DNA from: UMGS1532 sp045542355 | GTDB lineage: Bacteria > Bacillota > Clostridia > Oscillospirales > Acutalibacteraceae | Reading direction: 5' to 3' | Assembly (NCBI GenBank): GCA_045542355.1 | Contig: JAZQKX010000029.1 | Coordinates: 112,597 to 176,596 of the forward strand | DNA: 64,000 nucleotides | In this document: in pieces, positions 16,634-26,698 of the stretch | Numbering within the stretch: position 1 is the first letter of the stretch | How the letters are laid out: every line of letters starts with the position of its first letter | Made by a program: the position numbers and the translations under genes | The notes under the pieces: model-generated | Database searches by the model: none | The model's input: the letters and a program-made list of their open reading frames with translations, nothing else | What the model was told of the DNA's origin: nothing

Positions 16634-19600
16634 ATGTATAGATATAAAAACGCTTTTAAAAAGACAACAGCTCTTATTGTAGCAGCGGTTATTGTATTAT
16701 CTATCTTTTCGGGTAGTTTTTCTTCCCTTGCAACTACACTTGGTGTGGATTTTGAATATTCCCATTCTGAGCCAGGTAATAATTTCACTAATTTTACCTT
16801 TTTGGATAGTTTGTCCCAGTATAAGCTTCCTGCTGAAATCATAGGCTCACCGTCTGTAGTGGTAAATGATGGAAAAACCACAAAAAGCTCAAGCGTGCAG
16901 AACAACGCACGTCTCACAGACTACAATTTTGCTGACGCTGCTGAAGCCATTGGTACTCATTTCTACACCCTCAAAGACGGTCAGAATTACAATAGCACAA
17001 GCTTAAATTCTATAAAGGAATACAACAATGGTGCCTATACACAGATTGTTATTCCTTTTAAAACCCCGATTAAGCTTGAGGCTCTGGTAGTTGCCAATAT
17101 GCATAGGGATAATGCTGCAAACTGGAGAACAGGTAAATATGCAATTTTTGCCAGTTCAAACCGCGGTGACCTATTTCTGCCCGAAAGTCAAGTTCATGTA
17201 AGAGACAACACAACCGATAAAAATCAGATCGAACTTTATTCCTTTAAAAATGGCAAGGAGCTTCGTTATATCAGTTATATTGCATTACGTGTGTATCAAC
17301 CTCATGCAGCATATGATCTGAGAGGTCAGTCTTTAAATAATGGTATAAAAGTTCGCCTTTTCGAGTTTAATGCCTACGGTACTCCCGAAAATACTGATTA
17401 TAATCTCACTCAAAATTACACTGTGAAATACGATACAGATTCCATCAACGAAGACCACACTGTTAAAACTGTTGGAACTAAATTCACCAGCACAATAGAT
17501 GGTAACACTAAGACTATTTTACCAAATGAGGGCGATAAAATATTCGATTATAACATCGACACTAGCGGTTGGATTGCCTCCTCATATAAAACATTTTTTG
17601 ATCCTGCTGAAGGCTATGAATACAGCAGTAAAACTGCCGATGCTATTGGGGTAAGACATGTAAATGGACTTAATAAAACCACTGGTAATGATCAGTATGT
17701 CACTATTGAAACTGAGTTTTTAGGAGAAGTAGATGTAGAGGATATTCTCGTTGTCAACCATAAAAAGACTTATCTTATGACAGGTCAATATGAGATATAT
17801 GCTTCAAAGACAAAGGCCGACCTTTATGATAAAGACAGTCTTGTAGCTCGCTTTGACAATTCAAGCTCAAGAAAGCAGATTCAGGATTTCCATTTCGATA
17901 CGGATAAGGAACTTAAAAACATAAAATACGTAGCCATGCGTATCCTTAATCCTATTTCAGAGTGGTTCACTGATGCTGCCAATAATCTCTATAAACAAGA
18001 ATCGGTCAAAGGCGCAATATATCCAAGATTATTCGAATTCAATGTGTATGGCACTTGGTCTGATCCCAACTTCGATGCGGGTGACAGCACAATTAACTTG
18101 AACGACAAGAGTATCGACAAAACTAAAACCTTCGCGTGGGATAGCGCAAGATTCGAGTTTACCGACGAAAACGGCACAGTTTCGGTTAGCATGGATGATG
18201 CATATAAAGCCTATGACCGTGATTATACAACTGCTACTTATATGCTAGGCAAAAAAGCCTTCTATGATCTTAAGGACGGGGCTGCAAAATCCAGCAAAGA
18301 TATCAATGATATTAAGCGGGTTTATAACGACGGTAGCCGTTATTTAACAGTAATATTAGAAGCCGAAACCGAAGTTGATCTCAGCGATATTGTTATTGTA
18401 AATCACAAAAATCCTCTCCTTGCAACAAAAAGCTATGAGGTCTATGCTTCTGGTGACCGTTCAACCCTCTTTGATCCTGATAGTTTAGAGTTTACATACA
18501 ACAACTATTCCGGATTCCAAATACAGAATCTTCACTATGACGAGGGTAAAGAACTCAAGAATATCAAATATATAGCTCTTCGCATATACGATCCTGTAAA
18601 TAGTTGGGATAGCGATGAAATTAAAGAATTCGTAGAGAAAAATGGTATAAGTCAAATTTATCCTCGTATAATGGAGTTTAACGCCTACGGTGTATATTCT
18701 GATCCTAATTATCAGCCACCACCACTTAAGGTATACAACACTATGGCGAATATTGACACCAACAACATCTTGCAGAAGATATTCTATGTAAGCTTTACTA
18801 AAGATGGCAAGTCAAAAGAAATAGGTTGGGATGATCAAGATAATCTTACCGACGGCGATGTAGAGAAAACAGGCAAGGAATTTTACTATACTCAAGGCAC
18901 TCAATTCTTTGATATAGTAGATGGTTATGATGTAAAGGATATCAAGAGCCTGGGAACTGTATATACCGATGGTAGCCGGTATTTGGATTTAACCTATGAG
19001 TTACCTACAGAAATAACAGTTTCTGACATATTAGTTGGACAGCATACTAAAGAAAAGCTCATGCTTGGTAAATATGCAATTTATGTTTCTTCAAAACGTG
19101 AAAACTTGTATACCGTTGATAATCTTGTTGCAGAATACGACGGCAAGTCTCATTCTGCTCAGATTCAGGATTTCCATTGGAGCGAGGGCAATGAGCCTAC
19201 TGGTGTTAAATACGTAGGTATGCGTATTACCGATCCATTTGCAAACTGGGACGATGCTAAGGATCTTATAACCGATAGTGGTATAAAAAGTCTTTATCCT
19301 CGTTTAATGGAATTCGATGTATATGGTAAATACGAGGATGCTAACTATCAGCCGTCTCCCATCAGAGTATATAATAATAAAAATAATATAGACACCTCTA
19401 ATACTTTACAAAAGTTTGCCTTTGTTAACTTTACCAAAGATGGTGAATCAACTAAGATTGCATGGGCTGATCTGAAAAAGGTTACCGACGGAAGTGAAAA
19501 AACAGGCACTGAGTTCTTCTACAGCAATGGCACTCAATTCTTTGATATAGTAGATGGTTATGATGTAAAAGATATCAAGAGCCTTGGTACAATATATACC

Positions 19601-22600
19601 GACGGCAGCCGTTATTTGGATTTGATGTATAAATTTCCCACAGAGGTTAATGTTTCTGATATACTTGTTGCTCACCATAGTAAGTATTTGCTTGGCAATT
19701 ACCAGATTTATGCTTCTGCTAAGCTTGATAACTTATATGATAAGAGTAACTTAATTGGGGAATATGACTCGGATATTCGTTCTTCCCAGATTCAGGATTT
19801 CCATTGGAAAGATGGCAAGGAGCTAAAAGGCATTAAATATGTTGGCCTTCGCATCACAAACCCCTTTGCAGATTGGGAACTCGCTAAGGGACTTATAACA
19901 GATTATAATATAAAGAGCGTGTATCCTCGCTTAATGGAGTTTGATGTATATGGTGAGTATGCGGACCCAACCTATGTTCCCGTGGAATATACCGATACAA
20001 AAGATTTTGGCGACCTTTCAAAATTAACCGAGTATGGTGCAAACCTCATAGCTCAGACCGACCCGATCTTCAGAGCCGACGGTAAGCGTGCCGCTGTAAA
20101 ACCTGCTGCTATTAATAAGGTTAAAAAGCAGGTTAGCACGCCTCCTGCTAATGACACTATTCACTGCGATTTAGATGATAATGCCTTGAAAGACAAGGGA
20201 TATATTGACATTCAGTGGAAGCTTACAGACGAGCAAAATCTGGATATGTACCGTGTAAACGGATTTGCATTCAGAGGTCACTATGGTAAAGATGGCTCTA
20301 ATCCAAAGCATTATACAAGCCATTATCAGATTTATGTTGCAGAGGATGTAGAGGACCTTTATAATCCTGAAAATATGGTCTTCGAATATAATGCAGAAGA
20401 AATTGGTGACATGAGCGGTCTTGTTTATGAATTCTCCCAAAATGATGCTCCTGTAGGTAGCTACATCGCATTAAGAATTCTTGACCCTGCATCGGGCGCT
20501 ACGGATAATGTCAACCCAAGAATTTCAATATTCTATGTATGGGGTGAAGACCCTATGATTATCCCCGAACCCACCAATCTTGCAGAAAACATGCCTATTG
20601 ACGCTTATTTCTCTGCTAAAAAGATGGAGGAAATTAGCGAAGAAAACCTCACTGCAAAAGAGGTTATGAATATGACCGATGCCGATGAGGGTACAGTTGC
20701 TAAAATCAACACCAAGAATTCCAACCGTAAAACCACCGAGATTATTTACAATCTTTGCGGTGATATGATTGTAGACAATATCTCATTGACAACACTAATC
20801 AATTCATCAACAGGCTTCAAAACTCTTAAGGTCTACGCTTCAAATGCTTTAGCAGGAACAAAATTTGACAGCGCTCTTATTTGGTCTCAAAAAATAGGAG
20901 ACAAGAGGGGTGAAGTGAAGCTTTCAAAAACAATATCTTCTGATGAAAAGATTAGATATGTTAGATTTGTCTTTGAGGGCTGTAAGGATTATCTTCAGAT
21001 TAACACAATTAATGTTGAGGGTCTGGATAACCAGAAAAATAAAACTCGTGAGCTTACCACAACTCTTGATCCATCTACACACTTTTCTGTAGTGGATGTG
21101 AATCTGGAGACCGAAAAGAGAAAGCTTTTGGATTTCGAGTCAGATGATCTGGCATCCCTTATCGACGGTTATGTAGATACCTACACCGTTGTTTCTCATG
21201 AGGGTGTCGTTGGCAAGAATGAGTACGAATTTACAATCAAGCTTGATGACCTTCGTACCATCAACACCTTGAAGCTCAGCTTTTTATACGGCTTTGATGA
21301 GTACTATCCCAACAAAATCAACATATATCTCGCTGAGGTTGCAGACGAAATAGAGGGTAAAAACGCAAGAACAGAGCCTGATTATGTAGTAACCAAAAAA
21401 GATATTAAAAATAATGTCTTTGAAAAGGCAATGCGACCCCGACTTGTTCGATATATTAAGTTCGAATACAAGGACTTCTCCAGGATTGAAGGTTTCCGAT
21501 ATGCAAACTCCAACGAATATCAGCTCGTTTCTATAATTCCCGAAATGTCTTTTAAGGGCACCAAAGTAAAGGGAATGAACACCTCGAATGATGCCGCCTC
21601 AGACGATTCAGAGATACCTCTTATCAGCTTTGAAGATAAGGAAACAGGCATCAAGGCTGATATCATGCGTCACGATAAGAATGATATTTTTACAGATGCT
21701 GTAGATATCAAGGTCACTCCCGAAACCGCAACAAACTGGCAGATGATGTCTCTTAAAAACAATCCTTATCTTAAGGTTGTGGATAAGCTAAACTACAAGG
21801 TAGAGTTTGTGGATATCTTGGGCAACGTTGTTTCCGATTTAGGCGGAAGAAACGTTAATATTACCTTCACCGTACCTGAAGGTGAAAATGTCGATGAGTT
21901 CATGGTTGGTGAATCGACCCTCAGAACTAAGATGGTAGTTCAGGAGACTACTCCCAAAAACAGGACCGTCTTAGCCCATGTAATGTGGAATTCCACGGCT
22001 GATAACAAATACTCACTCCTCCAGATGGTAAATGAGGATGACCCCTATTGGGACACAATAGGTGCGCTGGAAGACTTCTCAGAGGGTACAGACGATGACC
22101 TTGAAGGCGATTTTCAGGCAGATCAGCACGACGAGGAGTGGTATAAGACCATCCGTACAGAAGACGGTAGATTCGAAGTAACAGGTGTAGATAACGAAAT
22201 CTTAACCGATGTTATGTTCACCGCTACCGATGTTTCTAAGAATATTTCAGACGAGATGTATGGACTTATCGCTCAGATTTCAGGCGGCAAACAGGTTGCT
22301 GTTATCTATGATTTCAACTTCACATTAAACGACGAACCTTATATTCATGAGGGTGTCGTAGACGTTAAGCTGAATCTTCCCGACTTCATCAAGGATAACT
22401 ATACCGATCTACAGGTTATTCATCTTATTGACGAATCCACTGCATCTCTGCCTTGGTGCGAGACTATAGGTGATGAGTTCTACTTCCAGACTGAGTCCTT
22501 TAGCAACTTCGTTATTATAGGAACTGCTCTGAACGACTCTGTAGGTGAAATTATAGGTGTCGGAGACGGAACATTCGGTGATGACTATTTGGGCGATGAG

Positions 22601-22705
22601 AATTCTCCTGCCACAGGTGAGAGCGGAATAACCGTTCCCGTGCTTATGTTTATAGTAGCCGCGGCATTCGTTATTATTAGCACTACCCGTAAAAAGGTTA
22701 GATAA
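16634..22705 (+). CDS. giant wall-anchored protein with repeated discoidin-like modules
   Basis: A 2023-residue surface protein. A signal peptide covers about residues 1-35. Six related modules of about 210 residues follow, ending near residues 247, 472, 686, 898, 1106 and 1303. Each has YxDGSRYLxL, a TGxYxIYAS strand, an LYDxxxLVAxYD segment and a closing YPRLMEFxVYG block, resembling F5/8 type C (discoidin) carbohydrate-binding folds. Two more divergent modules occupy about 1310-1650, then beta-rich domains. The C-terminus has SPATGES, a hydrophobic span and RKKVR, a sortase-type sorting signal. It starts 17 bases after the glycosidase-like gene behind AAAGGAG and should be co-transcribed. 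I infer an adhesin or glycan-binding scaffold. No enzymatic motif or cohesin was seen. Confidence 0.85.
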   Translation: MYRYKNAFKKTTALIVAAVIVLSIFSGSFSSLATTLGVDFEYSHSEPGNNFTNFTFLDSLSQYKLPAEIIGSPSVVVNDGKTTKSSSVQNNARLTDYNFADAAEAIGTHFYTLKDGQNYNSTSLNSIKEYNNGAYTQIVIPFKTPIKLEALVVANMHRDNAANWRTGKYAIFASSNRGDLFLPESQVHVRDNTTDKNQIELYSFKNGKELRYISYIALRVYQPHAAYDLRGQSLNNGIKVRLFEFNAYGTPENTDYNLTQNYTVKYDTDSINEDHTVKTVGTKFTSTIDGNTKTILPNEGDKIFDYNIDTSGWIASSYKTFFDPAEGYEYSSKTADAIGVRHVNGLNKTTGNDQYVTIETEFLGEVDVEDILVVNHKKTYLMTGQYEIYASKTKADLYDKDSLVARFDNSSSRKQIQDFHFDTDKELKNIKYVAMRILNPISEWFTDAANNLYKQESVKGAIYPRLFEFNVYGTWSDPNFDAGDSTINLNDKSIDKTKTFAWDSARFEFTDENGTVSVSMDDAYKAYDRDYTTATYMLGKKAFYDLKDGAAKSSKDINDIKRVYNDGSRYLTVILEAETEVDLSDIVIVNHKNPLLATKSYEVYASGDRSTLFDPDSLEFTYNNYSGFQIQNLHYDEGKELKNIKYIALRIYDPVNSWDSDEIKEFVEKNGISQIYPRIMEFNAYGVYSDPNYQPPPLKVYNTMANIDTNNILQKIFYVSFTKDGKSKEIGWDDQDNLTDGDVEKTGKEFYYTQGTQFFDIVDGYDVKDIKSLGTVYTDGSRYLDLTYELPTEITVSDILVGQHTKEKLMLGKYAIYVSSKRENLYTVDNLVAEYDGKSHSAQIQDFHWSEGNEPTGVKYVGMRITDPFANWDDAKDLITDSGIKSLYPRLMEFDVYGKYEDANYQPSPIRVYNNKNNIDTSNTLQKFAFVNFTKDGESTKIAWADLKKVTDGSEKTGTEFFYSNGTQFFDIVDGYDVKDIKSLGTIYTDGSRYLDLMYKFPTEVNVSDILVAHHSKYLLGNYQIYASAKLDNLYDKSNLIGEYDSDIRSSQIQDFHWKDGKELKGIKYVGLRITNPFADWELAKGLITDYNIKSVYPRLMEFDVYGEYADPTYVPVEYTDTKDFGDLSKLTEYGANLIAQTDPIFRADGKRAAVKPAAINKVKKQVSTPPANDTIHCDLDDNALKDKGYIDIQWKLTDEQNLDMYRVNGFAFRGHYGKDGSNPKHYTSHYQIYVAEDVEDLYNPENMVFEYNAEEIGDMSGLVYEFSQNDAPVGSYIALRILDPASGATDNVNPRISIFYVWGEDPMIIPEPTNLAENMPIDAYFSAKKMEEISEENLTAKEVMNMTDADEGTVAKINTKNSNRKTTEIIYNLCGDMIVDNISLTTLINSSTGFKTLKVYASNALAGTKFDSALIWSQKIGDKRGEVKLSKTISSDEKIRYVRFVFEGCKDYLQINTINVEGLDNQKNKTRELTTTLDPSTHFSVVDVNLETEKRKLLDFESDDLASLIDGYVDTYTVVSHEGVVGKNEYEFTIKLDDLRTINTLKLSFLYGFDEYYPNKINIYLAEVADEIEGKNARTEPDYVVTKKDIKNNVFEKAMRPRLVRYIKFEYKDFSRIEGFRYANSNEYQLVSIIPEMSFKGTKVKGMNTSNDAASDDSEIPLISFEDKETGIKADIMRHDKNDIFTDAVDIKVTPETATNWQMMSLKNNPYLKVVDKLNYKVEFVDILGNVVSDLGGRNVNITFTVPEGENVDEFMVGESTLRTKMVVQETTPKNRTVLAHVMWNSTADNKYSLLQMVNEDDPYWDTIGALEDFSEGTDDDLEGDFQADQHDEEWYKTIRTEDGRFEVTGVDNEILTDVMFTATDVSKNISDEMYGLIAQISGGKQVAVIYDFNFTLNDEPYIHEGVVDVKLNLPDFIKDNYTDLQVIHLIDESTASLPWCETIGDEFYFQTESFSNFVIIGTALNDSVGEIIGVGDGTFGDDYLGDENSPATGESGITVPVLMFIVAAAFVIISTTRKKVR
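18700..19970 (+). repeat. recently duplicated modules 4 and 5 of the giant protein
   Basis: Two in-frame copies with a 633-base (211-codon) period. In the best-preserved part, 18896-18951 and 19529-19584, 55 of 56 bases match, far more than between the other modules. This indicates recent tandem duplication or gene conversion. Confidence 0.85.
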
Positions 22706-22750
22706 TTTCTAAGCCATAAGGCTTCTCCTTTAAAACTGGTAAATAACATT

Positions 22751-22789
22751 AAAACTCCCGACAGTCCATTTGGGCTGTCGGGAGTTTTT
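22751..22789 (+). terminator. terminator of the surface-protein operon
   Basis: A stem of about 16 bp (22751-22767 / 22771-22786, one bulge), with a T-run at the end of the 3' arm. Confidence 0.9.
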
Positions 22790-22794
22790 GTAAC

Positions 22795-22830
22795 AAAAAA
22801 CAGCAGTATAGCATCTTAACTATACTGCTG
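22795..22830 (-). terminator. terminator of the reverse AraC gene
   Basis: An 11-bp stem (22801-22811 / 22820-22830). The A-run 22795-22800 reads as T6 on the reverse strand. Confidence 0.85.
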
Positions 22831-22844
22831 AAAGAATTATGAAA

Positions 22845-23627
22845 TCAGAACAACTTTCTATAGCGTTCGCGGTATTCATAAGGGGAATAGCCTGTTTTAT
22901 CTTTAAACAGCTTGGAAAAATAAAATATGGTAGAAAATCCGCACTGGGTAGCAATTTTGGAAATGGAGTCGTTATTGCTTTCCAGCAGTTTCTTAGCCGT
23001 CTCGATTCTAAGATTTTGCACATATTGTCTGGGTGAAACCCCGTAGCAATTCTTGAAAAGCTTTCTAAAATGCACCTCCGAAAAACCTGCGGCTTGTGCT
23101 ATCTGAGGCACAGAAAGGTCTGGAGAACTTATGTTTGCAGCTATGTATTCAGTAATATGCCAAGTGGAACTTTCCGCTTGATTTACACCAATTGTGTTAA
23201 TTAAGCGGGTTATCATTTTATAAAATACCGATAAAAATTCTGTGTATCTTGTAAGAGAAGCACTCGTATGGATTTTACAAAGCGCTGCATGGTCGGAAAG
23301 AAAGCTTTCTAGATTATCAACAGATGCAACATGGAAATCAGTAAATACACTATTAGCATCAAGATCAAAATTAATTATAGCAATCTTTGCGCCGTGGGTC
23401 GCGATGTAACTATAGCTTGAATTTCCAGGGATTAATACCACGTCATTTTTGCCGCAGACATACTTATTCCCATTGTGTGTAAACTCCACCTCACCCGAAA
23501 TGCCAAAAGCAATTCCATGGTTGCGAAGACGAGTTATGTTACATGTAAATCGCGGGGGAAATTCAGTAGTTAATATAGTGTGGATTTTCGTTACGGATAG
23601 TCCGCATAGCGTATTAAGGTTAAACAT
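22845..23627 (-). CDS. AraC family transcriptional regulator
   Basis: A 260-residue regulator. A cupin-like N-terminal sensor covers about 20-140 (HGIAFGISGEVEFTHNGNKYVCGKNDVVLIPG). Two helix-turn-helix units follow in the last 100 residues, with the signatures VPQIAQAAGFSEVHFRKLFK and ISKIATQCGFSTIFYFSKLFKDKTGYSP. It lies between the giant surface-protein operon and the dockerin esterase and is divergent from the latter, which makes both plausible targets. No operator could be identified. Confidence 0.9.
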   Translation of the reverse strand: MFNLNTLCGLSVTKIHTILTTEFPPRFTCNITRLRNHGIAFGISGEVEFTHNGNKYVCGKNDVVLIPGNSSYSYIATHGAKIAIINFDLDANSVFTDFHVASVDNLESFLSDHAALCKIHTSASLTRYTEFLSVFYKMITRLINTIGVNQAESSTWHITEYIAANISSPDLSVPQIAQAAGFSEVHFRKLFKNCYGVSPRQYVQNLRIETAKKLLESNNDSISKIATQCGFSTIFYFSKLFKDKTGYSPYEYRERYRKLF

Positions 23628-23734
23628 ATGTAAATCACTCTCTCTTATTACAGTATAACAGTTTCAGCGAAAATTTCAACAATTTTTTTTGCCTCAATCC
23701 TTAATTTTTAATTAAATATATAAATTTTAAGAAG

Positions 23735-23770
23735 AAAATCGGTATTGTGGAAACTACAGTGCCGATTTTT
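23735..23770. other. orphan terminator-like hairpin in the AraC-esterase intergenic region
   Basis: An imperfect stem (about 23735-23745 / 23760-23769) with AT-rich ends, matching no nearby gene end. The rest of 23628-24077 is AT-rich with no reading frame of interest; it may hold the control region of the two divergent genes. Confidence 0.4.
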
Positions 23771-24077
23771 AGCCTCTATTAATAATTTTTCGTAAACGCT
23801 ATCAGTGTTCACAGAATGAACAACCGGTCTTTGCTTAAAAATATTTTAAAAATAATATGTAGTTGAATATTCACAATTAGTAGAAATACTAGTTATTACT
23901 ATCGTCCTGTCGGATTAACTGGCATAGTGTGATGTGTTGGAATCTTTTCGCTTTGAAAATATAAAGTTTCAGAATTTTGAGAAGTATAATGGGAGCATGT
24001 TGATTTATATTTATGGGGCAACTTTTAAACAAAACGATTATATTTCGCTGATATAGGTCAAAACGTTTGTGGTTCAC

Positions 24078-24106
24078 TTGATTTGTCCTTTTTTGTGTGT
24101 TATAAT
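24078..24106 (+). promoter_or_regulatory. promoter of the dockerin esterase gene
   Basis: TTGATT (24078-24083), 17 bases, TATAAT (24101-24106), with a short 5' leader to AAAGGAGTG. Confidence 0.7.
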
Positions 24107-24143
24107 CATAGTGTAATATTGTGTCTTAAAAGGAGTGTTTATA

Positions 24144-25877
24144 ATGCAAAAGAAACTAATAGCATTGTTCATGACTGTTGCTCTTGTTTTCGGTGTGTTT
24201 AATACATTTTGTGTTGCCAGTGCTACAGATTGTAGTGTCGAAATCACAGAAAACAACGGTGCATACGGCGAATATTATGGCTCGGTTAACGATTCCCTTT
24301 CAGAAGAAACCCTTAAATCTAAGGAATTTCCTGTAAAGAAAGGTTTGGTATACGCTTATCCCGGCATTACCGTGGCACAGCTTATCAACTCTTTTGGTAA
24401 TAATAAAAATATCGCTGTGACCGATAATAAACAGGATGTGGAAACCGATTCTAAGGTCAAATCAGGCAGTACTATAACCTTGAAATCTGATGGATATATT
24501 TTAGATTCTGCAAATATTGCAGTACTTGGTGATATTGATGCTAACGGATCTTGTCAGGTAACCGATATCTCCACCGTTATTAATCATATACTTTATGATA
24601 ACAGTTTTTCGAATCTCCAGTTTGCTTCTGCGGATGTAAACAGAACAGGAACACTTACTGTTTCAGATGTGGTTAAGATGAGGAAAATGATTTTAAATTC
24701 TGATGATTATGTGGGAATGTCTCCCGAAACAGGTCTTTATCTCACATCGCAGTATGTAGCTAATGCCTACAACTTGCCAATGTGGGAGGGCAACACAGTT
24801 TATCAGGAGACTGCTGTTGTAACCAAAAATTCTGAAGGAGAATATAATGATATCCAACTTCTCTATGATATCGATGAGATCATTGAGGTTCGCAACTTCG
24901 CTCTGAGTAAGACTTATATATACGATAAAGACTACACCGTAGACAATGGAAAAATTAAAATCTTAGATGGTACAACTATTCCCTCTATTTTAGAAACTGC
25001 TACAGACAATGCTGCAGGATTTGGCAATGGCGACAGACTCCTTCAGTATCAGATTTCTGTTACATATACTCACAATGATTCTTGGGACGGTTTCGTACCC
25101 AGCGACAAATCTGCTAACCTGAGCAAATTCTATCAAAAGCTGGATGCTGGCGAAGATGTGAACATGGTATTCTTTGGTGACAGTATCACCGTTGGATATC
25201 ATTCCAGTGGCATGAAAGAGGGCGACGCCTGGAAGTATATTTCTGCCGCCAATAGCAATACAGGAAGCACGATTGTTGTAGACCGTCAGACTGCTATGAC
25301 AGAATACGGTTTCCCTGCATACGATCAGATTATGTTGGCTCCCTATGCTCCCAACTGGGCTCATACAGTTCACTCCAAAATGCAGGAAAAATATCCTGAA
25401 TCAAAAATCAACTACATCAATGTTGCTGCAGGCTCCAGCGACTCTTCTAACCACGGTGTTGCTAACCTGCAAAAGGCTGTAATTGATAAAGACCCCGATA
25501 TTGTGTTCATTGCTTTCGGAACAAACGAACCCAAAAGAATCAAGGAATATATGAAAGAAAACCACAAAATCATGATTGACGGAATATTAGCCGCTAATCC
25601 CGACTGCGCCATAGTGCTTGTTTCTCCCACAGTTCCCAACCTCGACAACACAGGTAGTGCTCAAAACTTTGCGTTATTCCAGGAAGCTTACTACGAACTG
25701 CAGAGTGAATACACCGACGCACAGATTGCTGTTGTTCCCGTATATGATGTAGCTCAGGTTATGATGGAGAGAAAGCTTTATCGTGACGTCAGCGGTAACA
25801 ATATTAACCATCCCAACGACTTCGGTTCCCGTGTATACAGCCATTCTGTCATGAAAGTATTGGGACTTTACGATTAA
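24144..25877 (+). CDS. secreted dockerin-containing SGNH/GDSL esterase
   Basis: A 577-residue exported protein with a signal peptide of about 27 residues. Residues about 129-184 are a type I dockerin: two calcium-loop/helix repeats, GDIDANGSCQVTD and ADVNRTGTLTVSD, which dock enzymes onto cohesins. An intermediate beta domain covers about 185-325. Residues about 335-577 are an SGNH hydrolase: block I FFGDSITVG (Ser347), block III FGTNE, and His556 in NHPND. The usual DxxH aspartate is Asn here, as in some two-residue (Ser-His) carbohydrate esterases of CE2/CE3 type. Deacetylation of a plant or mucin glycan is likely. No cohesin gene is in the window. The start is ATG 24144 after AAAGGAGTG. 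Confidence 0.88.
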   Translation: MQKKLIALFMTVALVFGVFNTFCVASATDCSVEITENNGAYGEYYGSVNDSLSEETLKSKEFPVKKGLVYAYPGITVAQLINSFGNNKNIAVTDNKQDVETDSKVKSGSTITLKSDGYILDSANIAVLGDIDANGSCQVTDISTVINHILYDNSFSNLQFASADVNRTGTLTVSDVVKMRKMILNSDDYVGMSPETGLYLTSQYVANAYNLPMWEGNTVYQETAVVTKNSEGEYNDIQLLYDIDEIIEVRNFALSKTYIYDKDYTVDNGKIKILDGTTIPSILETATDNAAGFGNGDRLLQYQISVTYTHNDSWDGFVPSDKSANLSKFYQKLDAGEDVNMVFFGDSITVGYHSSGMKEGDAWKYISAANSNTGSTIVVDRQTAMTEYGFPAYDQIMLAPYAPNWAHTVHSKMQEKYPESKINYINVAAGSSDSSNHGVANLQKAVIDKDPDIVFIAFGTNEPKRIKEYMKENHKIMIDGILAANPDCAIVLVSPTVPNLDNTGSAQNFALFQEAYYELQSEYTDAQIAVVPVYDVAQVMMERKLYRDVSGNNINHPNDFGSRVYSHSVMKVLGLYD

Positions 25878-25886
25878 ATTTAAATT

Positions 25887-25920
25887 AATCAAGCCGCGGA
25901 TTTCCGTGGCTTGATTTTTT
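25887..25920 (+). terminator. terminator of the dockerin esterase gene
   Basis: A stem of about 13 bp (25887-25899 / 25904-25915) followed by a run of T to 25920. Confidence 0.9.
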
Positions 25921-25964
25921 ACGTTCTGCATTATATAATTTATGTGAAGATTGGAGCGATTAAT

Positions 25965-26618
25965 GTGATAGATATAATTGAAACCACCTTAAAAAATCTT
26001 GAAGCCAACGGAATGGAGACTTATTCCGTAGCCGATAAAAACTCAGCGCTTGAAAAGATAAAAGAGCTGATAGCAAAGGGTAGCACAGTTGCCGTGGGCG
26101 GCTCTGAAACCCTTAATGAGATAGAGGCTTTAAATCTTTTGAGAAATGGGAGCTATGATTTTCTTGATAGATATAAGCAGGGGCTTTCAAGGGAAGAAGT
26201 TACTGAAATTTTCAAAAAATCCTTTTTTGCAGACTATTATATTTGCTCCTCGAACGCCATCACCCAGAATGGAGAATTATATAATGTAGATGGTAATTGC
26301 AACCGCATTTCGGCTTTGAGTTTTGGCCCACAAAATGTTATTGTGGTAGCGGGTGTTAATAAAATCGTTCCTGACCTATCGGCGGCAGTGGTAAGGGTTA
26401 AAGCCATTGCGGCTCCCAAAAACTGTGTCAGATTGGGATTAGATACCTATTGCAGTAAAAACGGGCACTGTGTATCCATAGACCAAGGAGATGGCGAGGT
26501 AATGGGTGCCGGATGTATGGGAGAGGGTAGAATTTGCTGTACCTCTTTAGTCACCGCCAAGCAAAGAATAAAAAACAGAATTAAAATTATCCTTGTCAAT
26601 GAGCATCTTGGATATTAA
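25965..26618 (+). CDS. LUD-domain protein (LutC/YkgG-like)
   Basis: A 217-residue cytosolic protein of the LUD (DUF162) family: VAVGGSETLNEIEALNLL near residue 45, a YYICSSNAITQNGELYNVDGNCNRISAL block near 105, and VVAGVNKIVPDLSAAVVRVK near 140. Relatives take part in L-lactate oxidation (LutC), but stand-alone clostridial members are uncharacterised, and lutA/lutB are not present here. A cysteine-containing C-terminal part (GRICCTSL) follows. GTG 25965 with TTGGAG upstream is chosen; in-frame codons further upstream overlap the preceding terminator. Confidence 0.85.
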   Translation: MIDIIETTLKNLEANGMETYSVADKNSALEKIKELIAKGSTVAVGGSETLNEIEALNLLRNGSYDFLDRYKQGLSREEVTEIFKKSFFADYYICSSNAITQNGELYNVDGNCNRISALSFGPQNVIVVAGVNKIVPDLSAAVVRVKAIAAPKNCVRLGLDTYCSKNGHCVSIDQGDGEVMGAGCMGEGRICCTSLVTAKQRIKNRIKIILVNEHLGY

Positions 26619-26637
26619 TTAGCATTTTAAATCGACT

Positions 26638-26678
26638 GCCGACATAAGTATTAGTGATAATACTTATGTCGGCTTTTT
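26638..26678 (+). terminator. terminator of the LUD gene
   Basis: A perfect 16-bp stem (26638-26653 / 26658-26673), loop GTGA, followed by TTTTT. It lies just before the carboxypeptidase ribosome site, so that gene depends on readthrough or an internal start. Confidence 0.9.
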
Positions 26679-26698
26679 GCCGTTTGGGGGAGATAATA

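Noticed and set aside
16634..22705. Cohesin scaffoldin
   Set aside because: The repeated modules have discoidin-like strands and no cohesin signatures, although a dockerin gene lies nearby.
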